A stretch of DNA of 16,909 nt, from the NCBI GenBank assembly GCA_963542625.1, contig CAUTXO010000034.1:1-16909 (forward strand), in the 5' to 3' direction. This DNA comes from CAUTXO01 sp963542625. Its GTDB lineage: Bacteria > Campylobacterota > Campylobacteria > Campylobacterales > SZUA-545. The translations under genes and the position numbers were made by a program. This document shows positions 7,501-13,878 of the stretch, in pieces; within the stretch, counting starts at the first letter, position 1; each line of letters begins with the position of its first letter. Below the pieces are notes generated by a model. The model was not told the DNA's origin. It saw only the letters and a program-made list of their open reading frames with translations, and did not search any database.

Positions 7501-8419
7501 TAAATAATGTTACTTGATCGTTTTCATAGACGCTGTCAAGCCCCGCTTCATCGGCGCTTTGCTCGTCGCTGACGATGACCGAATCTAGCGTCATTGCTTC
7601 TTCTGCGCTCATCGGGCGGCTAGTGTTAAAGTCGTTTTGCGCTAGATAAATCGCTTTGTTGATGGCGCTTTGGTTGTTTGGATCTTTGGCGTTTGGATCT
7701 TTGCTGCTAAGATCCCCGCCGTCAAGATCTTGCCCCAATCCTTGCGCGCCTTGCCTTTGCAGTGCCGAATTATCCGCGTAAAGCGTTAGATTTTTATTGC
7801 CAACCCCCGCAAGATCCCTGCCGTCAAGACCTTTGCCCTGCAAGTTTTGAGCGTTTATTGGCTGTTGTTGTGCGAAATTTGGCGCGAGCGCAGGATTTTT
7901 GCCCGCGTTAGAGAGTTGCGGTTTAAAGTGGCTAGAATCAGAGCCCTTTAGTAGATTGCCCCCCCCCCGACCACTAAAAACCACAAGGTTTCTAAGCACG
8001 TTTTGTGCTTGCGCGCTCTTAGCTAGCGTTGGCGTAAGACTCACGCTGCGCCCCGTAAAATCTTTGGCGTTTGGATCTTTGCTGTCAAGATCTGCTCCGC
8101 TAAGATCCGCACCGTGCAAGTTTTTGGCATTTTCTGATGTTGAATGCTCGGAGCTAGAGCCAAGATTTTGGTGTAAATTCTGCGCGAGTGCAAGATTTTT
8201 GGTGCTAACCACCGTAAGATCTCTAGAGCTAAGATCTTGCCCCAAACCCAGCGCCTGCGTGGCGCGTGAATTATCCGCGTAAAATGTGAGATTCGCGTTA
8301 AGCCCCGCCAAAGCCGCCCGCGTGGCGTTTGTGTGCTGCGTTTGCGCTAGCTCTGGCGCTTTTGCAATGCCGCTAGTGTGCAGGGCAAGCACGCCCGCCA
8401 AAATTACAATTTTTTTCAT
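4535..8419 (-). CDS. TonB-dependent outer-membrane receptor, probable heme/hemophore receptor, phase-variable
   Basis: 1294 residues, long for the family (commonly 650-1000). Signal peptide MKKIVILAGVLALHTSGIAKA. Residues about 22-275 are a repetitive, asparagine/aspartate/leucine-rich extension. A TonB box-like TLDSVIVSDE is at 277-286, followed by the plug (about 300-420: DLLSGFEGVYSGDARNSGA, IRGVQGQGRIPITVDN, IAGVKVQKGPS, GGVGGSISMRT) and a 22-strand-type barrel ending SFRFAMTAGF with terminal Phe. Heme-receptor-like spacing includes RYAHFQRMPSIFEDTYGF. It heads the T11SS cluster, so it is the likely partner of the hemophore. Ribosome site AAGGTG precedes the ATG. An in-frame G10 tract at codons 151-154 makes it a contingency gene; in this sequence it is in the ON frame. 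The substrate is inferred from neighbours; the TonB-receptor call itself is firm. Confidence 0.93.
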   Translation of the reverse strand: MKKIVILAGVLALHTSGIAKAPELAQTQHTNATRAALAGLNANLTFYADNSRATQALGLGQDLSSRDLTVVSTKNLALAQNLHQNLGSSSEHSTSENAKNLHGADLSGADLDSKDPNAKDFTGRSVSLTPTLAKSAQAQNVLRNLVVFSGRGGGNLLKGSDSSHFKPQLSNAGKNPALAPNFAQQQPINAQNLQGKGLDGRDLAGVGNKNLTLYADNSALQRQGAQGLGQDLDGGDLSSKDPNAKDPNNQSAINKAIYLAQNDFNTSRPMSAEEAMTLDSVIVSDEQSADEAGLDSVYENDQVTLFKTKKDLESYRGVNVSDLLSGFEGVYSGDARNSGALDPNIRGVQGQGRIPITVDNTEQSISIWRGFAGVSNRNYLDPSLIAGVKVQKGPSLDRNLKGGVGGSISMRTLDPSDIVKSGEKWGAEIKLESATNSIKQRNNPFSKIGQDYRELGLQGNNLLLGEWALFFREDDKLDARSGKGKRYNPLNDKAARIAIATKQENFEALLAYAYRNKGNYFAGRNGAKKYGLGLTYDDILKKLDNQDIDDPSIPFIAAFYKPNYEVANTNMQTKSLLFKNNWFLGDYKLKFMYRNTSLKAGEMMPSRLFLAATRAGTVIEWPQAHTKQNALDLGLEYKPPFDPYINFEANVWSVFNDSKTNTSGGSPGDVLWQDVNHSKYYQCQQGKNVTEGCDKFPYPLATPGLPKELFETQEAQAQYNKDNHYGLNLSNKFSFSDELDLSLMASFNYEDLDSDNVYGRFGYKFLQDKYKKFLDEQKIQEVPNRAASGPRKGKRHELNIGTNLNYKPAEWLALNAGLKFTNYETKDDYYSEYIKKQYRENKEKARVPIGKAFAYDRLYTATEKAKYDAIRAKGTAYKPTMEEKDFLDRVSEANPGSQTGYIRDYIVWRNDKYGRLRAENFPRFDGRMDELLSHIHEKGTNLVTGAQVYRIKAIYPQAGNCGDSNKQCARPTQAQWDKMIESKKSASGFSPSVGATAFLGSTRFYTRYAHFQRMPSIFEDTYGFKTDFNSDLELAYERKPEISKNFEIGFVQDLSRFLSARRADVRLNYYYNVTENIFDRDVNFQMLQFDERTLSGLEIQGRYDLGFFYTNLGLHRSLKNVLCDAGAALSDDQGGPNSYLSKGVRTEGKTKEQIDKAVQDFRNVKYLPKCVNGGSGGGYLKNAIQPKYSFNADLGFRFLGGRLETGARTQYHSRAYDTREKSLQDAGVSIGTSNAVRWQAIHVYDAYVRYAASKNFSVEAAGMNLTDEYYIDPMTRSVMPAPGRSFRFAMTAGF
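7680..8300 (-). repeat. Degenerate repeats encoding the receptor N-terminal extension
   Basis: Two diverged copies of a unit are visible in the protein: NLTFYADNSRATQALGLGQD (residues 43-62) and NLTLYADNSALQ...GLGQDL (210-232), each followed by DL-rich peptides. The nonapeptide DSKDPNAKD (112-120) recurs as SSKDPNAKD (238-246). In DNA the matching stretches are near 7683-7706 and 8061-8084, and near 7769-7791 and 8268-8290. The peptides LHGADLSGADL, KGLDGRDL and LDGGDLSSKD look pentapeptide-like. The coding DNA has a GATC every 12-15 bases in places, with AGATCT at 7725, 8088, 8217 and 8232. Confidence 0.75.
7959..7968 (-). repeat. G10 homopolymer (C10 on plus strand), phase-variation tract
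   Basis: Ten G residues on the coding strand encode Arg151-Gly154 of the TonB receptor. Reading by hand: with 10 G the frame continues (GGC AAT CTA CTA); with 9 G it reads GCA ATC TAC TAA and stops; with 11 G it reads CAA TCT ACT AAA GGG CTC TGA and stops. Slipped-strand changes of one base therefore give an OFF product of about 155-160 residues, lacking plug and barrel. Poly-G tracts of this length are the standard Campylobacter contingency mechanism. Confidence 0.85.
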
Positions 8420-8800
8420 CTTGCACCTTCGTAAAAAATAATCGTCTCACAAAAAACGCCGTAACAGCAAGGTTTCATAATATTAATAGCTATTGTCAAA
8501 ATTTTTTGAAAAGACGATGTAAATATATAGCTTTTATTCTTAAAATATTTTTAATGATGCAAGTTTTCTAGCCCTTAAAACAAAAATAAACCACGTGCAA
8601 AAACAGCCCACTTGCCTTACGCAAAAATACTTACAAAAAATGCCTTTTGCTTTAAGGTTTAAAACTTAATAAATTGATGTTTTAGGTGTAGTTTTTAGTA
8701 AAAAACATTTGTGTTGTTGGTTTATGAGATGCTAAATTTTAACGTTGGGGTGGGGCGTAACTTTTTTGCTTTTATGAGCGCGATTATCTTTTGATTTTTA
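8420..8800. other. AT-rich intergenic region upstream of the receptor; no gene seen
   Basis: 381 bases between the receptor start and the Nif3-like gene stop. It is visibly AT-rich and has no AGATCT motif. I find no credible small ORF or RNA. A 7-base inverted repeat, ATCGTCT (8441-8447) and AGACGAT (8512-8518), brackets the presumed receptor promoter; it could be part of an operator or chance. Confidence 0.6.
8474..8500 (-). promoter_or_regulatory. Putative receptor promoter with weak Fur-like element
   Basis: On the minus strand the stretch reads TTGACAATAGCTATTAATA then TTATGAAA. It contains TAATAT/TATTAT as -10-like boxes and NATWAT-like hexamers (CATAAT...ATTGTC as outer half-sites on the plus strand) reminiscent of Fur sites, but half-site spacing is 10 rather than 7, so Fur control is only suggested. 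The receptor ATG is about 55 bases downstream. Confidence 0.35.
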
Positions 8801-9091
8801 TCAGCTCGTGGCGACTTCCTCGTATGGGTGAGTGGCTTTTAGGGTTTTGATTGCGTCCTTTATTAGGCGTTTTTTGCAAAGCATTTCGACCCTGAATTCT
8901 TCCACCGTTTCTAGCTTGCCCGGCTTGCCGATGTGCGGTTTGGCACTGCCAAGCGGCTTAAATTGCCCCACGCCGCTTGTCTCAAAGGCGCAGCGCTCGT
9001 AACTCTTGAAGCGCCCAAGCCCAAGCTCAAAAAGCGCATTTTTGACGCTTTCTTTGTGTTCGCGCGGCACGAAAAAGATTAATTTATACAT
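8801..9091 (-). CDS. Small Nif3/YqfO-like (CutA1-fold) protein
   Basis: 96 residues, cytoplasmic. The pattern YKLIFFVPREHKESVKNALF at the N-terminus, GQFKPL in the middle and ATHPYEEVA at the C-terminus matches the stand-alone YqfO-like domain that is inserted in Nif3-family dinuclear-metal proteins and has a CutA1/PII-like ferredoxin fold. Its biochemical role is not established; metal or small-ligand binding is a family-level guess. Its ATG overlaps the last 8 bases of the MFS gene, so translation of the two is likely coupled. Confidence 0.8.
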   Translation of the reverse strand: MYKLIFFVPREHKESVKNALFELGLGRFKSYERCAFETSGVGQFKPLGSAKPHIGKPGKLETVEEFRVEMLCKKRLIKDAIKTLKATHPYEEVATS

Positions 9092-10376
9092 TTATGAGCT
9101 TTTGCACGTCTTCTTCTCTTGTTTTTCTTGTGTCTATTTTGATAACGAAATCGCCGCTTGATGGGCTTTGGTAAAACTCCACAAACCCTTTGAGCGCGGT
9201 TATTTGTGGGCTAAGATCCTTAGCTAGAAACGTCTTGATCTTTGGCGGATTTTCTATGAAAAAACTAAACGCCAGCCAAAGCACGCTAAGGAGCAAAATG
9301 GCGCTTATCAAACTTTCAAGCCCGGCGGTTTTTATCAAAATGCCGCTAGCCACGCCGCCGCTTAGGATCCCGGCGTATTGGAATGAGCTAAAAACGCCAA
9401 GCGCGGCGCCTTTGGATCTTGCCTTGGTGAATTTTGTGGCGGAGCTTTGCAGCAGCGGTTCAACGGATGTTATGCCTGCAAAAATCAGCACCACGCTAAC
9501 TAAAAACGCGCCAAGATCTGGGAGCCATTTGCTAAGCGAAAATCCGGCGATTATCATTAAGATCCCGAAGATAAAAACGGGTTTTACGCCGCCTTTTTTC
9601 TCGCCGAAGTAAATCGCCGCGCCCATTGAGATTATGCCAAGCGCCATTGCGGGCACAAAGATAAACGCCAGCTCGCTTCTTGCGTAATGAAAGCGCTCGG
9701 TAAAAATCACCGGTATGATGAAAAACGCCGTCGTCATAACCGCGCTGTGAAAAAACATAAAAACGTTCATTTTTAGAAGGTTTGTTTGAGCTAGGATTGC
9801 CCTAAGGTTTGGTGCGTCTTCTTTGTGGTGGAGGATCTTAGGCTGAGGCGGCACCAAAAAAACCAAAACGCCGATGCCTAGCAAGGCTAAAAATGCGCTT
9901 ATCAAAAATAGGCTAGGCACGCCAAGCTTTGCGCCAAGCGCGGGCCCTAAAATGAGCGACGCAATAAAACTTAGCCCTATGAACATACCAAAAAACGCCA
10001 TTGCCCTAGATCTTTTGTCTTCTGGCACAAGATCGCTGATAAACGCTGTAACGGTGCTGCTTATTGCCCCTGCGCCTTGTAAAAATCTGCCTATTATTAA
10101 TATGTATATGTTGGGGGCTAGCCCGGCTATTAGCGAGCCAAGTGCAAAAACTAAGAGCCCGCCTGCGATGACTTTCTTTCTGCCGATTTTGTCGCTTAAT
10201 TTGCCTAAAAAATACAGGAAAAATATTTGCGTTAGGGCGTATCCGCTGACGCCTAGCCCAACCAAAAGCCCGTTATGAGTGAGCTCCATAGCGTAAATTG
10301 AGATGAGCGGCATAACCAAAAACAGCCCTAAAAATCTAAAAAACATAATAAAACTAAGCCAAAAAGACGCTTTCAT
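9084..10376 (-). CDS. MFS efflux transporter with C-terminal soluble domain (YajR-like)
   Basis: 430 residues, inner membrane. About 12 hydrophobic segments are visible (e.g. LSFIMFFRFLGLFLVMPLI, ILSGGVASGILI, LISAILLLSVLWLAF). The MFS signature motif A, GKLSDKIGRKK, lies between TM2 and TM3; a motif C-like GLSFIASLILGPALGAKLG (about 137-155) marks drug/H+ antiporters. After TM12 a soluble tail of about 55 residues (SPQITALKGFVEFYQSPSSG, then FVIKIDTRKTREEDVQKLI) resembles the ferredoxin-like YAM domain of YajR. AAGGA seven bases before the ATG supports the start. It is transcribed divergently from rdgB and coupled to the Nif3-like gene. The substrate is unknown. Confidence 0.87.
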   Translation of the reverse strand: MKASFWLSFIMFFRFLGLFLVMPLISIYAMELTHNGLLVGLGVSGYALTQIFFLYFLGKLSDKIGRKKVIAGGLLVFALGSLIAGLAPNIYILIIGRFLQGAGAISSTVTAFISDLVPEDKRSRAMAFFGMFIGLSFIASLILGPALGAKLGVPSLFLISAFLALLGIGVLVFLVPPQPKILHHKEDAPNLRAILAQTNLLKMNVFMFFHSAVMTTAFFIIPVIFTERFHYARSELAFIFVPAMALGIISMGAAIYFGEKKGGVKPVFIFGILMIIAGFSLSKWLPDLGAFLVSVVLIFAGITSVEPLLQSSATKFTKARSKGAALGVFSSFQYAGILSGGVASGILIKTAGLESLISAILLLSVLWLAFSFFIENPPKIKTFLAKDLSPQITALKGFVEFYQSPSSGDFVIKIDTRKTREEDVQKLINV

Positions 10377-10450
10377 TTGTGATCCTTGCGGCGGATTTTA
10401 CAGATTTTGCCATTAAGGCGCAAAGATTTACAATTATTCAAAGGTTTTTT
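10377..10450. promoter_or_regulatory. Divergent promoter region between MFS gene and rdgB
   Basis: 74 bases shared by two divergent genes. On the plus strand TACAAT at 10429-10434 is a possible -10 for rdgB, with AAGG at 10440-10443 as its ribosome site. On the minus strand AAGGATC serves the MFS gene. No operator recognised. Confidence 0.35.
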
Positions 10451-11047
10451 ATGGATATCGTCGTTGCGAGTTCAAATCAGGACAAAATTAAAGAAATAAA
10501 GGCGTTTTTTGCGGGGTTTAACGTGTTTGCTTACGCTGATGTTATGGATAGTTTTGAGATAGCAGAAACGGGAAAAAGCTTTCAAGAAAACGCGTTTATA
10601 AAGGCGCGTGCAATCTCTACCGCGCTTGCAAACACGCGCTTTAGCGGCGCGCTTATTTTGGCTGACGATAGCGGGCTTAGCGTGGAAGCGCTAGCGGGGG
10701 CGCCAGGGCTTTACAGCGCAAGATACGCGGGGGAAAAGGCAACGTCAGAGCAAAATTTAGCCAAGCTCGTTGCGGCTTTGAAAGATCTTGGGCTGGGTAG
10801 CTCGCCGGCTTTTTACACTTGTGCCATTGCGCTTATGCGCGGCAGGGCTTGCTACAGTGCGCACGGCTTTTTGCACGGCAGGGTTTGCCATCAGGCGCGC
10901 GGGCAGGGTGGCTTTGGCTACGACCCTGTGTTTATCCCGCAAGGATACGAGCAAACGCTAGGAGAGATCCCAGAAGTTAAGGCGCAAATTTCTCATCGCA
11001 CAAGGGCTTTAAAGCTAGCCGCAATCATTGCCAAGCTGTGGCTGTAA
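10451..11047 (+). CDS. rdgB: Non-canonical purine NTP pyrophosphatase (RdgB/HAM1)
   Basis: Hydrolyses dITP, ITP and XTP to the monophosphates, keeping deaminated purines out of DNA and RNA; cytoplasmic. From the ATG at 10451 it is 198 residues, the usual family length. The upstream ATG at 10379 would add 24 residues not seen in the family, and AAGG at 10440-10443 fits the later start. Motifs in order: IVVASSNQDKIKEI (the T/SxNxxK nucleotide motif), FQENAFIKA, LADDSGLSVEAL, PGLYSARYAGE, GGFGYDPVFIP, and ISHRTRALK. All key family blocks are intact. It ends just before the TPR gene on the same strand, probably in one transcript running to aroC. Confidence 0.96.
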   Translation: MDIVVASSNQDKIKEIKAFFAGFNVFAYADVMDSFEIAETGKSFQENAFIKARAISTALANTRFSGALILADDSGLSVEALAGAPGLYSARYAGEKATSEQNLAKLVAALKDLGLGSSPAFYTCAIALMRGRACYSAHGFLHGRVCHQARGQGGFGYDPVFIPQGYEQTLGEIPEVKAQISHRTRALKLAAIIAKLWL

Positions 11048-11072
11048 TTGGCTTTTTGGTATCATTTGCGCT

Positions 11073-12122
11073 ATGGAATTTATAATCTTAAATTACAGGG
11101 ATCCGCTCTTTAGCATTGCCGTTTTTTTTGTGCTTATCTTGACGGTGATTGTGTCGAACAAGATCTTTGAAAAGATCAAAGCAGGCAAGCAAAACCGCAA
11201 GATTGCGAATTTTATAAAAAGCTTTGAGCTAAGCAAAAAAACCGCAGATTACAAAGAATTTTTGCTAAATAAGGAGCAAAAAACCTCAAGCCTTGCCTTG
11301 CTTGCCTCGCTAAAATCTAGGCAGGGCGAATACGAAGATGCCATTAGAATTTATCTTGATCTCTTGGACGTTTTGATAGACAAGCAAAGCAAGATAGAAA
11401 TAATGATAATGCTCGGGCAAACGTATTTTAAGGCGGGGTTTATGCAGCGCAGTAAGTATATTTTGCTAGAAGTGCTAAAGCTAATTACGCGCAACACGCA
11501 AGCGCTACATTTATTGCTTGTGATTTATGAAAATTTAAAAGATTACGTTAAGGCTGAAGAAATTGTAGACGCGCTCGAAGAAAACGGTGAAAACGTTGAA
11601 AAACAGCGCGCCGCTACTAAGATCTTAGCTGTGATAAACAATCCGCAGCTTACCAACGACAAAAAAACGGCGCAAATCATCGCGCATTTAAAGCAAGACG
11701 CAAGCATTAGCCGTATTGCGTATGAGTATTTATCCAGCTTTTCGCCGGCGGATTTTTGGCAAAATTTAAAAGAAGAGCAGGTTTTAGAGCTCATCGATAT
11801 TCTTTGGGGTTTTGAAAAGGAGAGCGTGGATTTTGGCATCGTGGAAAAATTCCCGGCGCTAAAAGAAATTTACGCGGCAAAGGGCTACTTAGAAAGCTCC
11901 GTAAGAAGCCGTGTTTTTGCGCTAGATATGCTTATGGATCCAGCGGCTAGGCAAAAGGCGGACTTGAAATTTGAGTATTTTTGCAAGGATTGCGGCAACA
12001 CCTTTCCGCTTAGTTTTTACCGCTGCCCGATGTGCCACAGCCTTTTTAGTATGGGCATAAACACAGATCTAGCGCCGCGCGGGCAGGCTAGGGCTAGTGA
12101 TTCTAGCGCGGGGTTTTACTGA
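11073..12122 (+). CDS. Membrane-anchored TPR protein with C-terminal zinc ribbon (LapB/YciM-like)
   Basis: From the ATG at 11073 it has 349 residues: an N-terminal membrane segment (LFSIAVFFVLILTVIV, about 11-26), helical TPR repeats (about 65-190, e.g. EYEDAIRIYLDLLDVL, TQALHLLLVIYENLKDYVKA), and a C-terminal rubredoxin-like zinc ribbon with two CxxC pairs (Cys304/307 and Cys318/321). This order matches LapB (YciM), the E. coli heat-shock-linked protein that adjusts LPS synthesis through LpxC turnover; whether that job applies here is inference. An in-frame ATG at 11028 overlaps rdgB and adds an unconvincing cysteine-rich start. No strong ribosome site precedes 11073. The stop shares one base with the rnc start (TGATG), implying coupling. 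Confidence 0.8.
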   Translation: MEFIILNYRDPLFSIAVFFVLILTVIVSNKIFEKIKAGKQNRKIANFIKSFELSKKTADYKEFLLNKEQKTSSLALLASLKSRQGEYEDAIRIYLDLLDVLIDKQSKIEIMIMLGQTYFKAGFMQRSKYILLEVLKLITRNTQALHLLLVIYENLKDYVKAEEIVDALEENGENVEKQRAATKILAVINNPQLTNDKKTAQIIAHLKQDASISRIAYEYLSSFSPADFWQNLKEEQVLELIDILWGFEKESVDFGIVEKFPALKEIYAAKGYLESSVRSRVFALDMLMDPAARQKADLKFEYFCKDCGNTFPLSFYRCPMCHSLFSMGINTDLAPRGQARASDSSAGFY

Positions 12123-12793
12123 TGTGCGCGCCGGAATTAGAAAAGATCTTAGGCTATGAGTTTAAGTCTAAGGAACTCTTAAGCGTCGCGCTCACGCACA
12201 AAAGCCAGCTTGGGCGGCAAAACAACGAGCGGCTAGAATTTTTAGGCGATGCGGTCTTAGATCTTGTCATAACCGATCATATTTTTAGCGTTTTTGAGAA
12301 CGCGAGTGAGGGCGAGCTTTCTAGGCTAAGATCTTCGCTTGTTAATGAAGATGTTTTGTCGCGTTTTGCAAGAAAGATCTCAATGCCCGAGTTTGTAAAG
12401 CTTTCAAAGGCGGAGAGCAAAAACAACGGCAAAAATAAAAACTCAATCCTAGCAAACGCGCTTGAGGCAATCATCGGCGCGATTTACCTAGACGCCGGGC
12501 TAGACGCCGCGCGCGCGGTGATTTTGCGCTTGCTACAAGATGAATTTCCTGTGCTTGATCCAAAGGAGCTTTTCAAGGATTACAAAACCTTGCTCCAAGA
12601 AGCCACGCAAAAAATTTACAAGCATTTGCCTACATATAAGATCGTAAAAGAAACGGGGCCCGATCACGACAAACTATACGAAGCGCAGGTTTTCATAAAC
12701 TGCGAGAGCCTTGCTATGGCCGTTGGCAAGACTAAAAAACAAGCCGAGCAAATGGCGGCAAAGCTTGCGATAGAAACACTTGGGCGCCCTTGA
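12122..12793 (+). CDS. rnc: Ribonuclease III
   Basis: Cuts double-stranded RNA during rRNA maturation and antisense regulation; works as a cytoplasmic dimer. 223 residues: catalytic domain 1-150 with the signature NNERLEFLGDAVLDL (35-49; Glu39, Asp43) and the second acidic block at 112-115; dsRNA-binding domain 152-220 (DYKTLLQEATQK ... KKQAEQMAAKLAIETLG). At the position of E. coli Asp114 this protein reads Asn (N112 in LANALEAIIGAIYLD), while Glu115 (E117 in E. coli) is kept. I think related Campylobacterota may share this. Start shares a base with the upstream stop; end overlaps aroC by 4 bases. As I recall, rnc and aroC are also adjacent in C. jejuni. Confidence 0.97.
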   Translation: MCAPELEKILGYEFKSKELLSVALTHKSQLGRQNNERLEFLGDAVLDLVITDHIFSVFENASEGELSRLRSSLVNEDVLSRFARKISMPEFVKLSKAESKNNGKNKNSILANALEAIIGAIYLDAGLDAARAVILRLLQDEFPVLDPKELFKDYKTLLQEATQKIYKHLPTYKIVKETGPDHDKLYEAQVFINCESLAMAVGKTKKQAEQMAAKLAIETLGRP

Positions 12794-13878
12794 ATACCTT
12801 TGGCAAAATTTTTAAATTCACAAGCTTTGGCGAGTCGCACGGCAAGGCGGTTGGGTGCGTCATAGAAGGCGTGCCGGCGGGGCTAAAAATAGACGAGAGC
12901 GCAATTCAGAGCGAGCTAGACAGGCGCAAGCCCGGCAAAAATAAATTCACAACCCCAAGGCGCGAAGACGACAAAACAGAAATTTTATCCGGCGTTTTTG
13001 AAGGCGTTGCCACTGGTGCGCCGATTGCCGCTGTGATTTATAACGCCAACCAAAGATCTAAAGACTACGAAGACATCAAAGATCTATTCCGCCCATCGCA
13101 CGCGGATTTTACCTATTACGCAAAATACGGCGTCAGAGACCACCGCGGCGGGGGAAGATCTAGCGCCAGAGAAAGCGCGGCTAGGGTTGTAGCTGGCGCA
13201 CTAGCAAAGCAGGCTTTAGCGCAAGCTGGCGTGCAGGTTTTAAGCGGCGTTTATTCTATTGGGGCGCTTGAATGTCAAAAAATAGACTTCGCGCACGCGG
13301 CAAAAAGCCCGATTTACTCGCTTGATGAGAGCGCGCAAGAAGCGCAAATGCGCTTGCTAGAAGACGTGAAATCAGCGGGCGATTCCATAGGCGGCAGCGT
13401 CATCGTGCGAGTTTTAAACGCGCCGGCTGGGCTTGGCGAGCCACTTTTTGGCAAGCTAGACGGGGATCTAGCCGCCGCGCTTATGGGCGTTAATGCTGTT
13501 AAGGCGGTTGAGATTGGGCTTGGCGCGAGATCTTCGCTGATGCGTGGCAGCGAGTATAACGACCAAATGGCAAACGGTGGGTTTTTGTCAAACAACAGCG
13601 GCGGGATCTTAGGCGGGATAAGCACTGGCGAGCCGATAGATCTTAAGGTTTATTTTAAGCCAACGCCCTCCATTTCCATCGCGCAGAAAACCATAAACAA
13701 GCAAGGTGCGGACGCCACTATCAAGATCTTTGGCAGGCACGACCCTTGCGTTGCCGTGCGCGGCAGCGTTGTTTGCGAAGCGATGACAGCCTGTGTGATC
13801 CTAGACAAAATGTTATTGCACTTGCACTCAAGGCTCGATAACTTTTTGGAAGTTTTTAAACCCAGCGCAAAAGCTTAG
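12790..13878 (+). CDS. aroC: Chorismate synthase
   Basis: Converts EPSP to chorismate, last step of the shikimate pathway, with reduced FMN as cofactor; cytoplasmic homotetramer. 362 residues, normal length. Signature blocks present: TSFGESHGKAVGCVIEGVP (11-29), RRKPGKNKFTTPRRE, RPSHADFTYYAKYG with VRDHRGGGRSSARESAAR, GGFLSNNSGGILGGISTGE, and GRHDPCVAVR. The start is a TTG at 12790 that overlaps the rnc stop (TTGA), a translational-coupling arrangement; no in-frame ATG lies near. Four AGATCT or GATCT-rich sites fall inside the gene between 13054 and 13161, within ordinary coding sequence. Confidence 0.97.
   Translation: MNTFGKIFKFTSFGESHGKAVGCVIEGVPAGLKIDESAIQSELDRRKPGKNKFTTPRREDDKTEILSGVFEGVATGAPIAAVIYNANQRSKDYEDIKDLFRPSHADFTYYAKYGVRDHRGGGRSSARESAARVVAGALAKQALAQAGVQVLSGVYSIGALECQKIDFAHAAKSPIYSLDESAQEAQMRLLEDVKSAGDSIGGSVIVRVLNAPAGLGEPLFGKLDGDLAAALMGVNAVKAVEIGLGARSSLMRGSEYNDQMANGGFLSNNSGGILGGISTGEPIDLKVYFKPTPSISIAQKTINKQGADATIKIFGRHDPCVAVRGSVVCEAMTACVILDKMLLHLHSRLDNFLEVFKPSAKA

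Noticed and set aside
7899..8282. 127-codon plus-strand frame opposite the receptor N-terminal extension
   Set aside because: It is the antisense shadow of repetitive GATC-rich coding DNA, without ribosome site or family resemblance.
8441..8518. Invertible promoter bounded by ATCGTCT and AGACGAT
   Set aside because: Seven-base arms are too short to argue for inversion and no recombinase gene is nearby; noted only as part of the gap.
8420..8800. Small RNA or riboswitch upstream of the receptor
   Set aside because: No conserved fold or strong stem with terminator could be recognised; only AT-rich DNA and a weak promoter/Fur-like element are visible.
10379..10450. Longer rdgB start at 10379
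   Set aside because: The extra 24 residues are not family-like, no ribosome site precedes it, and it would leave two bases to the divergent MFS start.
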